This document shows, piece by piece, positions 1 through 8,891 of a stretch of DNA of 64,000 bases. The stretch lies in assembly GCF_902497875.1 (NCBI RefSeq), contig NZ_CABVHY010000001.1, positions 1 to 64,000 on the forward strand, in the 5' to 3' direction. Origin of the DNA: Pseudomonas fluorescens. Lineage in GTDB: Bacteria; Pseudomonadota; Gammaproteobacteria; Pseudomonadales; Pseudomonadaceae. Under the pieces are notes generated by a model. It made no database searches, was not told where the DNA came from, and saw nothing but the letters and a program-made list of their open reading frames with translations. The position numbers and the translations under genes were made by a program. Within the stretch, counting starts at the first letter, position 1; each line of letters opens with the position of its first letter.

Positions 1-341
1 TGTCAGCGAGCCTGACGGTCCCGGTGTTCGATGCGGTGCCCGCAGGCACCATGTATCCGTACGTCACGCTGGATTATGAAGCGGTTGATAACACCACTCC
101 GGTGTCCGGCAAGAAGCGCGAAAACCGCCTGTTCTATCTGAGCGTCTGGTCCAGTTACAAAGGCCAGGCCGAAGTGAAGCGCATCAACGGCGAGATCGCT
201 GCCGCCCTGGACGAGGTTCCGCTCCCACTGAGCACTGGCACGGCTGTATCGGTTCGCGTCCTGCGCGCCGGCACCCACCGCGAGCCGGACGGTGTCACCT
301 ACATGGGCAGCGTCACGCTTCGAATCATCACCCAACACTGA
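1..341 (+). CDS. Phage tail completion protein, DUF3168-like (5' end outside window)
   Basis: The reading frame is open from the first bases, so the gene starts left of the window. About 112 residues are visible, and the in-frame GTG at 24 is probably internal. The visible part has the pattern of the DUF3168 / gp17-like family: a PVFDAVP stretch near the start, a central YPYVTL strand, and a C-terminal strand that ends a few residues before the stop. These small proteins sit at the head-tail junction of siphoviruses and stop the tail tube from growing. The place just upstream of the tail tube gene is the usual one. The family call is from pattern and context, not from a search. Confidence 0.7.
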   Translation, partial: SASLTVPVFDAVPAGTMYPYVTLDYEAVDNTTPVSGKKRENRLFYLSVWSSYKGQAEVKRINGEIAAALDEVPLPLSTGTAVSVRVLRAGTHREPDGVTYMGSVTLRIITQH

Positions 342-361
342 TTCCGCCGCGCACCACCAGC

Positions 362-386
362 ACCCGCCATTGAGCGGGTTTTTTAT
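362..386 (+). terminator. Short hairpin terminator after the tail completion gene
   Basis: ACCCGC (362-367) pairs with GCGGGT (374-379) around a 6-base loop and is followed by a run of T. It lies between the tail completion and tail tube genes, so it may only damp read-through in the late operon. Confidence 0.55.
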
Positions 387-420
387 TGCTTGAAAACCAC
401 CCGCGCCCTGGAGGGCAACC

Positions 421-903
421 ATGACTATCAAAACATCCGCCGGCGTCACGCTTCTGATCGGCCCGGCACATAACGTCAGTTATGGCGAGGATGCGGCTGG
501 TATTGCCGCTGCCATCCTGGCCTTGAAGGCGCTCACCTACGTCGAGGTCGGCGAAGTTGAAGACGCTGGCGAGATTGGCGACGAGGCGAGCACTGCCGAT
601 TTCACCGCGCTGGCCAACCGCCGCAAGCGCAAAGTCAAAGGCACCTTCGATGCGGGCAGCCAGAGCGTCACCCTGGGTGAAGACCCGAGCGATGCGGGCC
701 AGGCGGCCGTGAAAGCGGCGGTGCGTAGCGACTCGAACTTCGCCGTCCAGATGGATTACGGCGACGGCTCGTCGGACTTCTACCTGGTCCAGGTGTTGAG
801 CTTCCGCAAGCAGATCGGCACCGCTGAATCGATCCGCAAGGCGTCGGTCAATCTGGCGATCAACTCCGCCATTTACGAAGAGCTGGCGCCAGTCACTCCG
901 TAA
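421..903 (+). CDS. Phage major tail tube protein
   Basis: A 160-residue protein that starts at an ATG preceded by GGAG in CCTGGAGGGCAACC. It is probably the subunit that stacks into rings to form the non-contractile tail tube. The sequence is strand-rich with a central RRKRKVKGTF segment, and it lacks a signal peptide or membrane segment. Size and position (after tail completion, before the chaperone and tape measure) match siphovirus tail tube genes. I see no Ig-like C-terminal domain of the kind found in lambda gpV. The assignment rests mainly on gene order. Confidence 0.7.
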   Translation: MTIKTSAGVTLLIGPAHNVSYGEDAAGIAAAILALKALTYVEVGEVEDAGEIGDEASTADFTALANRRKRKVKGTFDAGSQSVTLGEDPSDAGQAAVKAAVRSDSNFAVQMDYGDGSSDFYLVQVLSFRKQIGTAESIRKASVNLAINSAIYEELAPVTP

Positions 904-917
904 GGCTTTCGCTTCAA

Positions 918-942
918 CAGGCGCAGCGTCTCGTTGCGCCTG
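918..942 (+). terminator. Hairpin between tail tube and chaperone genes
   Basis: CAGGCGCA (918-925) and TGCGCCTG (935-942) form a perfect 8-bp stem with a 9-base loop. The T-rich stretch begins about ten bases later, so it may be an attenuator or mRNA-stability hairpin rather than a full terminator. It would separate the highly expressed tube gene from the low-copy chaperone gene. Confidence 0.45.
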
Positions 943-975
943 ATCCCACACTTTTTCTTCAAGGAATACAGAACC

Positions 976-1335
976 ATGTCCAAGACTGACCACGGCACCG
1001 TTGATGTTGAAATTGGCAGCGAGATCTACACCCTGAATTTCAACCTGAAGGCGGTGCGCAGCATCGAGCGCTTTTTTGGCGGCATCAGCCCGGCCTTGGC
1101 CGAACTGCAGAAGTTCAGCCTGACCGCGGCCGCGAAGGTGATCATCGCTGGCGCCAACCTGACCTTGAAGCCCAAAGAGGGCGATGCGCTCGAAGAAGCC
1201 ATCTACGAGCAGGGCGTTGGTGAAGTGACCGTGCCGCTGATTACCTACGTCGTGGCGCTGCTGAATCCGGCGGCCAAGACCGAGGAAGAGCTGGAAAAGG
1301 CGGCTGAAGCGGGCGCGGTAAAAGGAAAAAAGTAA
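976..1335 (+). CDS. Phage tail assembly chaperone (gpG-like, 0-frame product)
   Basis: A 119-residue acidic protein. I chose ATG 976 (MSKTDHGTV...) because AAGGAAT lies 8 bases upstream. An upstream in-frame start at 934 lacks a ribosome site. Its place between the tube and tape measure genes, its length and its lysine-rich end match the G protein of the lambda G/GT pair, which coats the tape measure during tail assembly. The last codons are GGA AAA AAG TAA, so the slippery heptamer A AAA AAG sits directly on the stop codon. A -1 slip there continues into the frame of the next ORF, as in lambda GT and other siphophages. Confidence 0.75.
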   Translation: MSKTDHGTVDVEIGSEIYTLNFNLKAVRSIERFFGGISPALAELQKFSLTAAAKVIIAGANLTLKPKEGDALEEAIYEQGVGEVTVPLITYVVALLNPAAKTEEELEKAAEAGAVKGKK

Positions 1336-1589
1336 GCCGTCCCGGCAACGGTAGCTATGTGGATGAGCTGTTCTGCATAGCCACCGGCAGCCTCTATTGG
1401 TCGCCCCGGGATGCCTGGGAGACGCCGGTGCCGCAGATCATCATGGCGTGGGAGGCTCGTGTCGAATTTCTGCGGGCCACCAACCCCAACGGCCAGCCGC
1501 CTAAACCGACTGGGCCGCCGGCGGATGAAACCCCAGAAGAGAAACGACAGCGGATCAAGGATCAGATGCGCTCGCGTAAGGATTCGTGA
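1332..1589 (+). CDS. Tail assembly chaperone T-extension, reached by -1 frameshift
   Basis: An open frame of 85 codons begins exactly where a -1 slip at 1326-1332 would enter it and ends at TGA 1587-1589. The first possible initiator inside it is GTG 1359, which has no good ribosome site. The frame is therefore best read as the extension of the upstream chaperone, giving a fusion of about 204 residues. The sequence has the aromatic LYWSPRDAWETP motif and a charged C-terminus (EEKRQRIKDQMRSR), as is usual for GT-type extensions that bind the tail tube subunit. Independent translation from GTG 1359 is the alternative. Confidence 0.7.
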   Translation, partial: VSRPGNGSYVDELFCIATGSLYWSPRDAWETPVPQIIMAWEARVEFLRATNPNGQPPKPTGPPADETPEEKRQRIKDQMRSRKDS

Positions 1590-1638
1590 CGCGCATGATA
1601 TGGCATTTTGATACGCTGCCGTTTTGGGAGGGATTCCG

Positions 1639-2103
1639 GTGCTCATTATTATTTTGTTGGTCGTAATCATTACGATCCTAGTGCCTTGGGTGCTTGGGCT
1701 GTTAGTGGCGGCAGCCGCAGTTTATGGCGCATGGGTCCTGATTGTTGCCAGTCTTGGGGCTGGCGCTCTGCTTTTGTCCATCGTATTTCTCGCGGTGAGA
1801 GCGGTGTTCTTTCCGAAAAAAACACCCGCGGACGCCTTGGCTGTCTCGAACAAAGAGTTCAACAGGAAGTACGTGGAGCAAGCCAAAAAGGAGGGGCTGG
1901 CGAGAGAGGTGAGCGGTGCTTCTGCCAATGATCAGCCAGAAAAACTTTCAACCTGTTCGGAAAAAGAGCTAGCCAAAGCTCCGGCGCCATACTCCCCACG
2001 AATGATCACATGCTCTCACTGCGTGGAATCTATTCCCAAGTACACGCTTTGGTGCCCCAAGTGTGGAAAAGATCCAAAGCTGATACGAAAACCAATAATC
2101 TGA
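1639..2103 (+). CDS. Membrane protein with C-terminal zinc ribbon, probable prophage moron
   Basis: A 154-residue protein of unknown function. I chose GTG 1639 because GGGAGG (1627-1632) lies 6 bases upstream. The first 55 residues are almost wholly hydrophobic and make two membrane segments with a short turn, ending at FFPKK. A charged linker follows, then a C-terminal zinc-ribbon pattern CSHC...CPKC around residues 124-145. No tail function fits this layout. It interrupts the usual chaperone-tape measure junction and is followed by a terminator, which is typical of morons added to phage genomes and expressed from the lysogen. Superinfection exclusion is one possible role, but nothing in the sequence proves it. 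Confidence 0.7.
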   Translation: MLIIILLVVIITILVPWVLGLLVAAAAVYGAWVLIVASLGAGALLLSIVFLAVRAVFFPKKTPADALAVSNKEFNRKYVEQAKKEGLAREVSGASANDQPEKLSTCSEKELAKAPAPYSPRMITCSHCVESIPKYTLWCPKCGKDPKLIRKPII

Positions 2104-2107
2104 AATG

Positions 2108-2132
2108 AACCCGCCACGTGCGGGTTTTTTTA
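2108..2132 (+). terminator. Terminator after the zinc-ribbon membrane gene
   Basis: AACCCGC (2108-2114) pairs with GCGGGTT (2120-2126) around a 5-base loop, followed by T7. It closes the moron unit. Confidence 0.65.
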
Positions 2133-2140
2133 CGCTCCCA

Positions 2141-2167
2141 AACCGGCCACAGCGCCGGTTTTTTTTC
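2141..2167 (+). terminator. Second terminator hairpin just before the tape measure gene
   Basis: AACCGGC (2141-2147) pairs with GCCGGTT (2154-2160) and is followed by a long T run. The T run is fused to CGCCTGGAG, which is the ribosome site of the tape measure gene. The same hairpin-T run-CTGGAG-ATG layout recurs at 12618 and 13308. Confidence 0.55.
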
Positions 2168-2181
2168 GCCTGGAGAATCAC

Positions 2182-5100
2182 ATGGCAGGTCAAGAAGTCC
2201 AGGGGATGCTGATCCGCCTCGAAGCCACTACAGCGCAGATGCGCCAAGAACTGGCGCGTGCAGACTCGTCTGTTACTCAGGTTTCTGGACGTATCGACCG
2301 CCAGTTGGCTCAGGTTGATTCAGCTTTTGATCGAGTGGGGCTCAGCGCTCAACGAGCGGGAAGCCTGCTAAAGGACGCTCTTTCCCTTGGGATTGGTGGC
2401 GCTGGGATCGGCGCCTTGGTCAGCCAGGCCGAGGCATACACGCAAATTGCCAACCGGCTAAAGCTGGTGACTTCAAACAGCGCCGAGTTCACCGCTGCCC
2501 AAAACTCGGTGTTCAGTATTGCTCAAAAAGCCGGTCAGCCTCTTGGCGCCACGGCGGAGCTTTATCAGCGTATTGCGCAGAATCAAGATGCTTTGAAACT
2601 GAGCGGTAAAGGTGTCGCGGGCATCGTCGAAACCATCAGCAAGACGATGGTTATCAGCGGCGCCTCGGCCGCTTCGTCTGAGGCCGCACTGGTCCAGCTT
2701 GGCCAGGCGTTTGCGTCTGGCACCCTTCGCGGCGAAGAGCTCAATTCCGTGATGGAGCAAGCTCCGGCGCTTAGCCAGGCCATCGCCAAAGGTATGGGCG
2801 TATCCGTGGGCGCGCTTCGCGCTCTCGGTGCCGAAGGAAATCTCACGGCCGAATCGGTCGTGAAGGCATTGCAGGCGCAACAAGGTGCTGTGGATTCGTT
2901 GTTCGGCAGGATGCAGGACACGATCGGGGTCGGGCTGACTCGCGTTCAAACATCAATTACCAAGATGGTCGGGGAGGGCGACAAGGTCGGAGGCATGAGC
3001 GCCCGGATTTCTGCGGCGTTTACATCCGCCTCCAGGGCAATGGACGCAATCACTGCCGATGGCGATGCCTTCGCTGAAACCATCAAGAGCATGGGCAGCG
3101 CCTTAGAGAATGTTGCGTACGTGGGGGCTGCAGCACTAGCGCTTGGTACGGGGAGGATGGCTGTATCGTTTGCGCAGGCCACCCTCGCATCTGTTCAGCA
3201 AGCGGGCGCATTAGCGCTTTCGACCAAGGCAAGTCTTGAGGCTCTGGCGGCGGAAGCGGCCCTAGCCAGGCAATCGCTGCTCACTGCGCAGACCCGTCAA
3301 CTAGAAGCTAAGGGATTGGTCGAGCGCGCTGGGCTGGAGCTCGCTGCCGCTGAAGGGAAGGTTGCTTCTGATCGGGTGCGACAAGCTTCCGAACTGGGGA
3401 ATCTTAAGCTCGTTCAGGCGACTCTGACGGCGGAGCGCGAACTTGAGGGGCAGCGGCTCAAAGCTCAAATCACTGACCAAGGCCGAACCCTGTCCATTGC
3501 TCGGATAGCGGAACTTAGAACCGCTGAAGCTGGGGCTATCAGGCTGGTCCAGGCCGCCGAAGTGTCGCTGGCCGCTACGACCGTGGCGACTTCCGCCGAG
3601 ATAACTGCCGCCCTTGGAGCCCAGACCGCCGCCAGAGGAGTTCTGGCTGAAACAACCGCAACTACCAATGCTGCCATCGTTACGTCTGACCGAGCAGCCG
3701 CCGCTGCTACGGTTGGCGCAAGAGCGACAACCGTCCTTTCAGCCGCTAGTGGGGGCTTGCTCGCTCTGTTAAGTGGTCCAGTCGGCCTTATCGCCATGAC
3801 CGGGCTTGTTGCCGCTTCTTTCATCGACTTAGGCAGTAGCGCCAAAACCGCCACGTCCGCGCTGATCGATCAGAACCTGACCGTTGATGATTCGATTGCC
3901 AAATTCCAAGAACTCGGCGAGGCACAGCGAACCCTTCAGATCTCGACTTGGACTGAAAAACAAACGGATGCCTTAGACGAGGTCGGCGCGGCGCTCAACG
4001 AGTACTCGATGCGCGGCAAGCAAGCTTTTCAGCAGCTAGGCATGGCCGGTATCGAAAGTGGGGAAGCATTCGACAAGCTTATGGAGGAGGTTCGCACCGG
4101 CTCCAGATCTCTTAATAGCGTCACCGAGTGGGTCAAAGAGAACAAAGCGATTCTGCCTGCTTACACTTCCATGCTGGAGCAGACGGCTGCGGCGTACGAA
4201 ATCAATGGTGTCAAAGCCGACAAATTCGGGAAGCTGCTCGGGCAAGTAAGCGGCGTAACCGTTGCTGTGACTTCCAGCACCGAAAAACTGAAAGTTGCTC
4301 AAAAAGACTCAGGCCAGACGGACGCCGTAAAAGCCTCGTGGGACAAGTACATCGAGCAGCTGACTAAAACCCGCGACCTGCTTGGTGCGAATGCTGCTGC
4401 CGAGGCTGCCTATACGGCTGCTAAAATGGGTGCAACACCGGCCCAGGCAGCGCAAGCAAAGCTCATCGCCGATCAAACTGACGCCCTGAAAAAGTATCAG
4501 GAAGCGATCAAGGAAGGCGACAAGGTCCAGCAGGCCAGTCTCAAATTGCAGTTGGTGGCGCTCTACACTGCCGAGGACGCAGTAACTCAAGCGGCCGCAA
4601 CGCAAAGCAAGGCGTACGCAGACACCGCCACCGCTGCAGAAAACAGCGCTCGTCGCCAGATCACCGCAATTGAACAGGCCGCCAATTTCGCTGTTGTGTC
4701 GGCAACCCGCGTTGCCATGGGCGCTTCTGCACCGCAGTCATCGCTGTCTGGCTACGGCTTGCTCACTAACGGCGGTACCGCACCTATTGTTCCGGCTGTA
4801 CCGACGGCTACCCCCAATCAGCGCGCGGATGCTGCAATCGCTCAGCTTGACGCGACAACTGAAGCGAACAAGCGTGTGGACAAGTCGGCGAACGCTGCTG
4901 CAACCGCACTGAAGAACCAGGCGAAGGCCCTGGACGACCTGCTGGCCAAGTCTGGAATCTCGACCAAATCGGCCAACGAAATGGCCGATGCCTATCTGTC
5001 TGGCGCGGACAACATTCGCGCGATCACGATCCAGCAAAAGATCCAGGAGGAACTACTAAAAACCGGCGCTGACTCCTATGACAAGGTGAAGGAAGCTGTA

Positions 5101-8100
5101 AACAAACTGCAAGACGCAGAGGATCGCCGCGATGTTTCGAAGAGCATCTCCGAGCTGAAAGTTGAGATCACGCAGACCTTGGCACAGGCCACTGCCACAC
5201 TTCAGGGCACTGCTGCCCTCGAAGCCTTCAACATCCAGAAGTCGATGACGGTCGCGCTTGCCGGGAAGAACATCGAGTACGGCAGCAAGGAGTATGACCA
5301 GCTGCTGGCCACTACAAAGGCTCAACTGGCGGCCAATAAGGCGCTGGAGCAGGCGGGCCAGGTCGAAGGCATCGTTGATCGCCTGAACCCTCAGATCAAG
5401 CTACTGAAGGATTACACCGCCGAGCAGGACGCCCTTAACGCCGCCATGGGTCGCTATCCTGAGAGCGCCAGCCTGTATCAAGATGCACTCTCGAAGCTCG
5501 GCAACGAATACGAGGTCAATCGCTCCAAGGCCACCCTGTGGGGGCAAATGACCGAAGGTGCAGTAGACCGTGTTGATGGTGTATTCGCTGATGCCTGGGC
5601 AAATATCGGAGCGGGCGGCGACAGCTTATGGGACCGGCTGGTCAAGGGTGCGAAACAGGCCTTTGGCGAGATCGCTCACATGCTCACCACAAAGCCGTTG
5701 CTCGCCTCGATCAGCAACTGGCTGACCGGTACCGATAACGGCCAGGGTTTGTCCGCGGTGTGGGGCAAGTTGCTGGGTGGCGCCGGCGGATCTTCGGGCT
5801 CATCGGGTAGCGGTTCGCTGTTTTCTGGCCTGGCCGCCGTCGGCAAAGATCTGGTTTCAGCTTGGAACGCGGTCACTGGTGTGGGTGCGGAGATGGCTGC
5901 TGGCTGGGCTAGCGGTGGCGCAGGCGGCGCGGCTTCGGCTGGCGTCAATTACTATGGCGGCCAGCTGACGAATCTGACTGGAGTAGTGAAAGGCGGCTTC
6001 AACTCCTTGGTGCAGACCATCACCGGGACTACCGTCGCGCAGACGGTGGCAACGCTCGGCGCTGAGGGGATTACCACGTCGGTTCTTTCCGGCGCTGTAA
6101 CCGAGGGCGCCGCTGCTCTTGGCGCTCAGTTCTCCACTGGTGTAGCCACAACTACCGCCGCCACCTATGCCGCAGCAGAGGCGAGCGCTGCTGCTACTGC
6201 GGCCTCGCTCGGCGGGCAGTTCGCTGCTGCAATGTCTTCGATGGCCGCCATGTGGCCACTCGCAGTCGTCGCGGGAATGTATCAATCCGGAAAATTGTAC
6301 GACAACGGGGTGCGTCCGGATGCCGGAGAGATCATGGACAGCGGGGGCAAGACGGCGCTCGGAAAAGTCGCGATGGCGCCGGGCGCGGGTATGTCCAAGC
6401 TCTTCGAAGTGCAAGACGATGCACTGGGAAAAATTGTCGGTGGTAAATGGGCCGCCATCCTCAGCGGATCGACTCTGCATCAAGCCGTAACCAAGTACGT
6501 TGGCGAGAAACTGTTCGGCGGCGCATGGGAAACCAAAAACACTGGCGTCGCGCTCGAGGTAGAAGACGGGGTATTCAAGGCTCAGCGGTACGCCGACCAA
6601 AAGAAAAAAGGAGGCCTGTTCTCCAGCAGCAAGAAGCGCACTGATTATGACCCCCTGGTGGGAGCTGCCGCAGACAGTCTTGGCGGCGCGTACAACAAAA
6701 CGATCCTTGACTCCATCGGTCTCGTTTCGCGGCTGGGCGTAGTAGTGAATAAGAATTCGCTCGACGGCCTCGATATCGCAAAGAAGAAAATCAACACAAA
6801 GGGCAAGTCGGACGAGTACATCCAGACCGCGATGAACGATTGGTTCGCCGCGCTCGGCGATTCCGCGGTGGCTGCGCTAAACAAGGCCACGGGCGCCGGT
6901 CTCGACGGTTTCACCTTCGATGGTCTAGCCACCTTCGCTAACAACCTGTACACGGTGAACGCAAGCTTCGACGCGATCGGCGTGAAGATGGTCGGCTTCA
7001 CCGTGGCTGGTGGTCGTGCCGTTGAGAGCCTTGTAGCGCTGTCGGGCGGCATGGGATCGCTGCAGGCAAACATCTCAAGCTACTACGACAACTTCACGGA
7101 TGACACAAAGAAAGCCGACGACACCCTGGCGTCGGTTACCAAACAGTTTTCCGATCTGGATCTGGTCCTGCCTGGCACCCGCGAAGCCTACAAGGACATG
7201 CTCGAGCAACTCGACATGACCGACGCATACGGCCAGTCAGTATTCAACGCAATGACCATGTACGCGCAGAACGCCGCCGTCGCATACGGCATCCTTGAAC
7301 AGCGTGCAAAGGCGGCAGCCGAAGCTCAGGCATTGGTTGCTGAGAAGCAGGCAGAAATAAACGCCAATTATTACAGCCTGTTCACCACGGATGCCGAGAA
7401 GGCCAACGACAAGTTGATCGCCATTACTGCGCAGTTTGCCGCGATGGGCGTCGTGCTGCCGGCGACCAAAGAACAGTACAAGGCGATGGTCTACGCCGCT
7501 GGCCAGGCAGGCGAGTCGGGCAAGAAACTTTTCGACTTCCTGAAAGGCTCGGCCGGCGATGCAAGCGATGCTTTCTCGATCGTCGCGCAGCGGGCCGAGA
7601 CGCTGAAAACAAATGCAATCGCCGGCGCCACGGCGGCGATGGGAACTCTGCAGCGCTCGATCACGGCTCAGCAGAAATCGGCATCGATCGCTTACGCAGC
7701 GACGAACACCGCGCTGACCGAGATGACCAGCACGGCCTCGAAGAACGTCAGCGATCTGACTTCCGTCGGGGGTGACCTGAGCGCGGCGCTCAAGGCGTTG
7801 CGTGGCGACTCAGACGAGGCAGTCAAGACGCTGCGGGCTCAGGCTGTGGCGACACTGCAAAGTGCGCTGGCAACAGCGAAGGCGGGCGGTTCGCTGGCCG
7901 GCTTCAGCGGGCTTGAGGATGCGCTCGACACGGTCGGCAGCAACAACAGCGATCTGTACGGGTCGCTGGAAGACTTCAGCCGGGACCAGGGTCGCACGGC
8001 CAACGTCGTGGCCGAGCTGAATGTCCTTAACGGCCGTCAGCTCACCACGGCGGAGAAGGCTCTGGAAGGGCTGGAGCAGCAGATCAAGCTGGCGGAGGAC

Positions 8101-8889
8101 AACTACCAACTCCTCACCAACCAGTTTGAATCGGAACTGACCTTCGCTCAGGCCCAGCTTGACGCGTTGAATGGCGTCGACACCTCGATCATGACCGTGG
8201 CCGCCGCGGTCGCGGCGATGAATGCGGCCGTGGTGGCCGCGTTGGCCTCGCTACCGCGCAGCGGCCCCGGCAGCGCCGCCGCGAACACCTCACAGAACAA
8301 CGGTTCGGTCATCGACTCGATCTATCAGTCGGTGCTCGGGCGTGAGGCGGACGCCGGCGGTAAGGCGTTCTGGCAAGCGGCGCTGGACAGCGGGGCCATC
8401 CCGTACGACCAGATTGCTGCGGCGATCAGGGATGCAGCTATCGGAAATGGCCAGCTTCCTGCCTACGCCACTGGCGGGCTGATTTCGGGCCCGGGAACAG
8501 GAACTAGCGACAGCATTCTTGCCCGGCTTTCGGCGGGTGAGTACGTGATGCGCGCTGCTGCGGTGAGCACTTACGGGACCGGGCTGCTTGATCAGATGAA
8601 CTCTCTGCAGTTGCCGGCATTTGCCAGCGGCGGTGGTGTCGGGGAAACCGGCCCGCAACTGGAAGTCACCGGCCCGAGCCGGATCTTCAACGCGAACCAG
8701 GCAGGGACGATGCGCAACGGGAGCGGCGACCAAGGCGCAACCGTGGCTGAGCTGCGTCAGTTGCGTGAAGAGATGCAGAGCAACTTTACCTACATCGGCA
8801 GGTACATCAAGGCGACCGCAGATAGCACCGGTCAGATGACGGAATCGGGGGTTCAGATCGTTGGCACAGTTCAAACTACGGCGGCCTAA
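2182..8889 (+). CDS. Phage tail tape measure protein
   Basis: A 2235-residue protein that sets tail length and enters the cell at DNA ejection. It starts at ATG 2182 with GGAG 6 bases before. The N-terminal 250 residues have the conserved tape measure pattern (RLEATTAQM, LSLGIGGAGIGALVSQAEAY, SFASGTLRGEELNSVMEQAP-like). Alanine-rich coiled coil fills about residues 270-560, and hydrophobic and glycine/alanine-rich segments lie around residues 1190-1410. Two tandem repeats of about 97 residues start near residues 1633 and 1730 (SYYDNFTDDTKKAD and NYYSLFTTDAEKAN). A DUF4214-like segment (SIYQSVLGREADAGGKAFW) begins near residue 2045. The C-terminal FATGG/ASGGG region is usual for these proteins. 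By the lambda rule its length suggests a tail well over 200 nm. Confidence 0.93.
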   Translation: MAGQEVQGMLIRLEATTAQMRQELARADSSVTQVSGRIDRQLAQVDSAFDRVGLSAQRAGSLLKDALSLGIGGAGIGALVSQAEAYTQIANRLKLVTSNSAEFTAAQNSVFSIAQKAGQPLGATAELYQRIAQNQDALKLSGKGVAGIVETISKTMVISGASAASSEAALVQLGQAFASGTLRGEELNSVMEQAPALSQAIAKGMGVSVGALRALGAEGNLTAESVVKALQAQQGAVDSLFGRMQDTIGVGLTRVQTSITKMVGEGDKVGGMSARISAAFTSASRAMDAITADGDAFAETIKSMGSALENVAYVGAAALALGTGRMAVSFAQATLASVQQAGALALSTKASLEALAAEAALARQSLLTAQTRQLEAKGLVERAGLELAAAEGKVASDRVRQASELGNLKLVQATLTAERELEGQRLKAQITDQGRTLSIARIAELRTAEAGAIRLVQAAEVSLAATTVATSAEITAALGAQTAARGVLAETTATTNAAIVTSDRAAAAATVGARATTVLSAASGGLLALLSGPVGLIAMTGLVAASFIDLGSSAKTATSALIDQNLTVDDSIAKFQELGEAQRTLQISTWTEKQTDALDEVGAALNEYSMRGKQAFQQLGMAGIESGEAFDKLMEEVRTGSRSLNSVTEWVKENKAILPAYTSMLEQTAAAYEINGVKADKFGKLLGQVSGVTVAVTSSTEKLKVAQKDSGQTDAVKASWDKYIEQLTKTRDLLGANAAAEAAYTAAKMGATPAQAAQAKLIADQTDALKKYQEAIKEGDKVQQASLKLQLVALYTAEDAVTQAAATQSKAYADTATAAENSARRQITAIEQAANFAVVSATRVAMGASAPQSSLSGYGLLTNGGTAPIVPAVPTATPNQRADAAIAQLDATTEANKRVDKSANAAATALKNQAKALDDLLAKSGISTKSANEMADAYLSGADNIRAITIQQKIQEELLKTGADSYDKVKEAVNKLQDAEDRRDVSKSISELKVEITQTLAQATATLQGTAALEAFNIQKSMTVALAGKNIEYGSKEYDQLLATTKAQLAANKALEQAGQVEGIVDRLNPQIKLLKDYTAEQDALNAAMGRYPESASLYQDALSKLGNEYEVNRSKATLWGQMTEGAVDRVDGVFADAWANIGAGGDSLWDRLVKGAKQAFGEIAHMLTTKPLLASISNWLTGTDNGQGLSAVWGKLLGGAGGSSGSSGSGSLFSGLAAVGKDLVSAWNAVTGVGAEMAAGWASGGAGGAASAGVNYYGGQLTNLTGVVKGGFNSLVQTITGTTVAQTVATLGAEGITTSVLSGAVTEGAAALGAQFSTGVATTTAATYAAAEASAAATAASLGGQFAAAMSSMAAMWPLAVVAGMYQSGKLYDNGVRPDAGEIMDSGGKTALGKVAMAPGAGMSKLFEVQDDALGKIVGGKWAAILSGSTLHQAVTKYVGEKLFGGAWETKNTGVALEVEDGVFKAQRYADQKKKGGLFSSSKKRTDYDPLVGAAADSLGGAYNKTILDSIGLVSRLGVVVNKNSLDGLDIAKKKINTKGKSDEYIQTAMNDWFAALGDSAVAALNKATGAGLDGFTFDGLATFANNLYTVNASFDAIGVKMVGFTVAGGRAVESLVALSGGMGSLQANISSYYDNFTDDTKKADDTLASVTKQFSDLDLVLPGTREAYKDMLEQLDMTDAYGQSVFNAMTMYAQNAAVAYGILEQRAKAAAEAQALVAEKQAEINANYYSLFTTDAEKANDKLIAITAQFAAMGVVLPATKEQYKAMVYAAGQAGESGKKLFDFLKGSAGDASDAFSIVAQRAETLKTNAIAGATAAMGTLQRSITAQQKSASIAYAATNTALTEMTSTASKNVSDLTSVGGDLSAALKALRGDSDEAVKTLRAQAVATLQSALATAKAGGSLAGFSGLEDALDTVGSNNSDLYGSLEDFSRDQGRTANVVAELNVLNGRQLTTAEKALEGLEQQIKLAEDNYQLLTNQFESELTFAQAQLDALNGVDTSIMTVAAAVAAMNAAVVAALASLPRSGPGSAAANTSQNNGSVIDSIYQSVLGREADAGGKAFWQAALDSGAIPYDQIAAAIRDAAIGNGQLPAYATGGLISGPGTGTSDSILARLSAGEYVMRAAAVSTYGTGLLDQMNSLQLPAFASGGGVGETGPQLEVTGPSRIFNANQAGTMRNGSGDQGATVAELRQLREEMQSNFTYIGRYIKATADSTGQMTESGVQIVGTVQTTAA

Positions 8890-8891
8890 GC

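Noticed and set aside
3..993. Long minus-strand ORFs opposite the tail genes
   Set aside because: They lie wholly antisense to well-supported phage genes, lack ribosome sites and have arginine/histidine-rich composition typical of shadow frames in GC-rich DNA.
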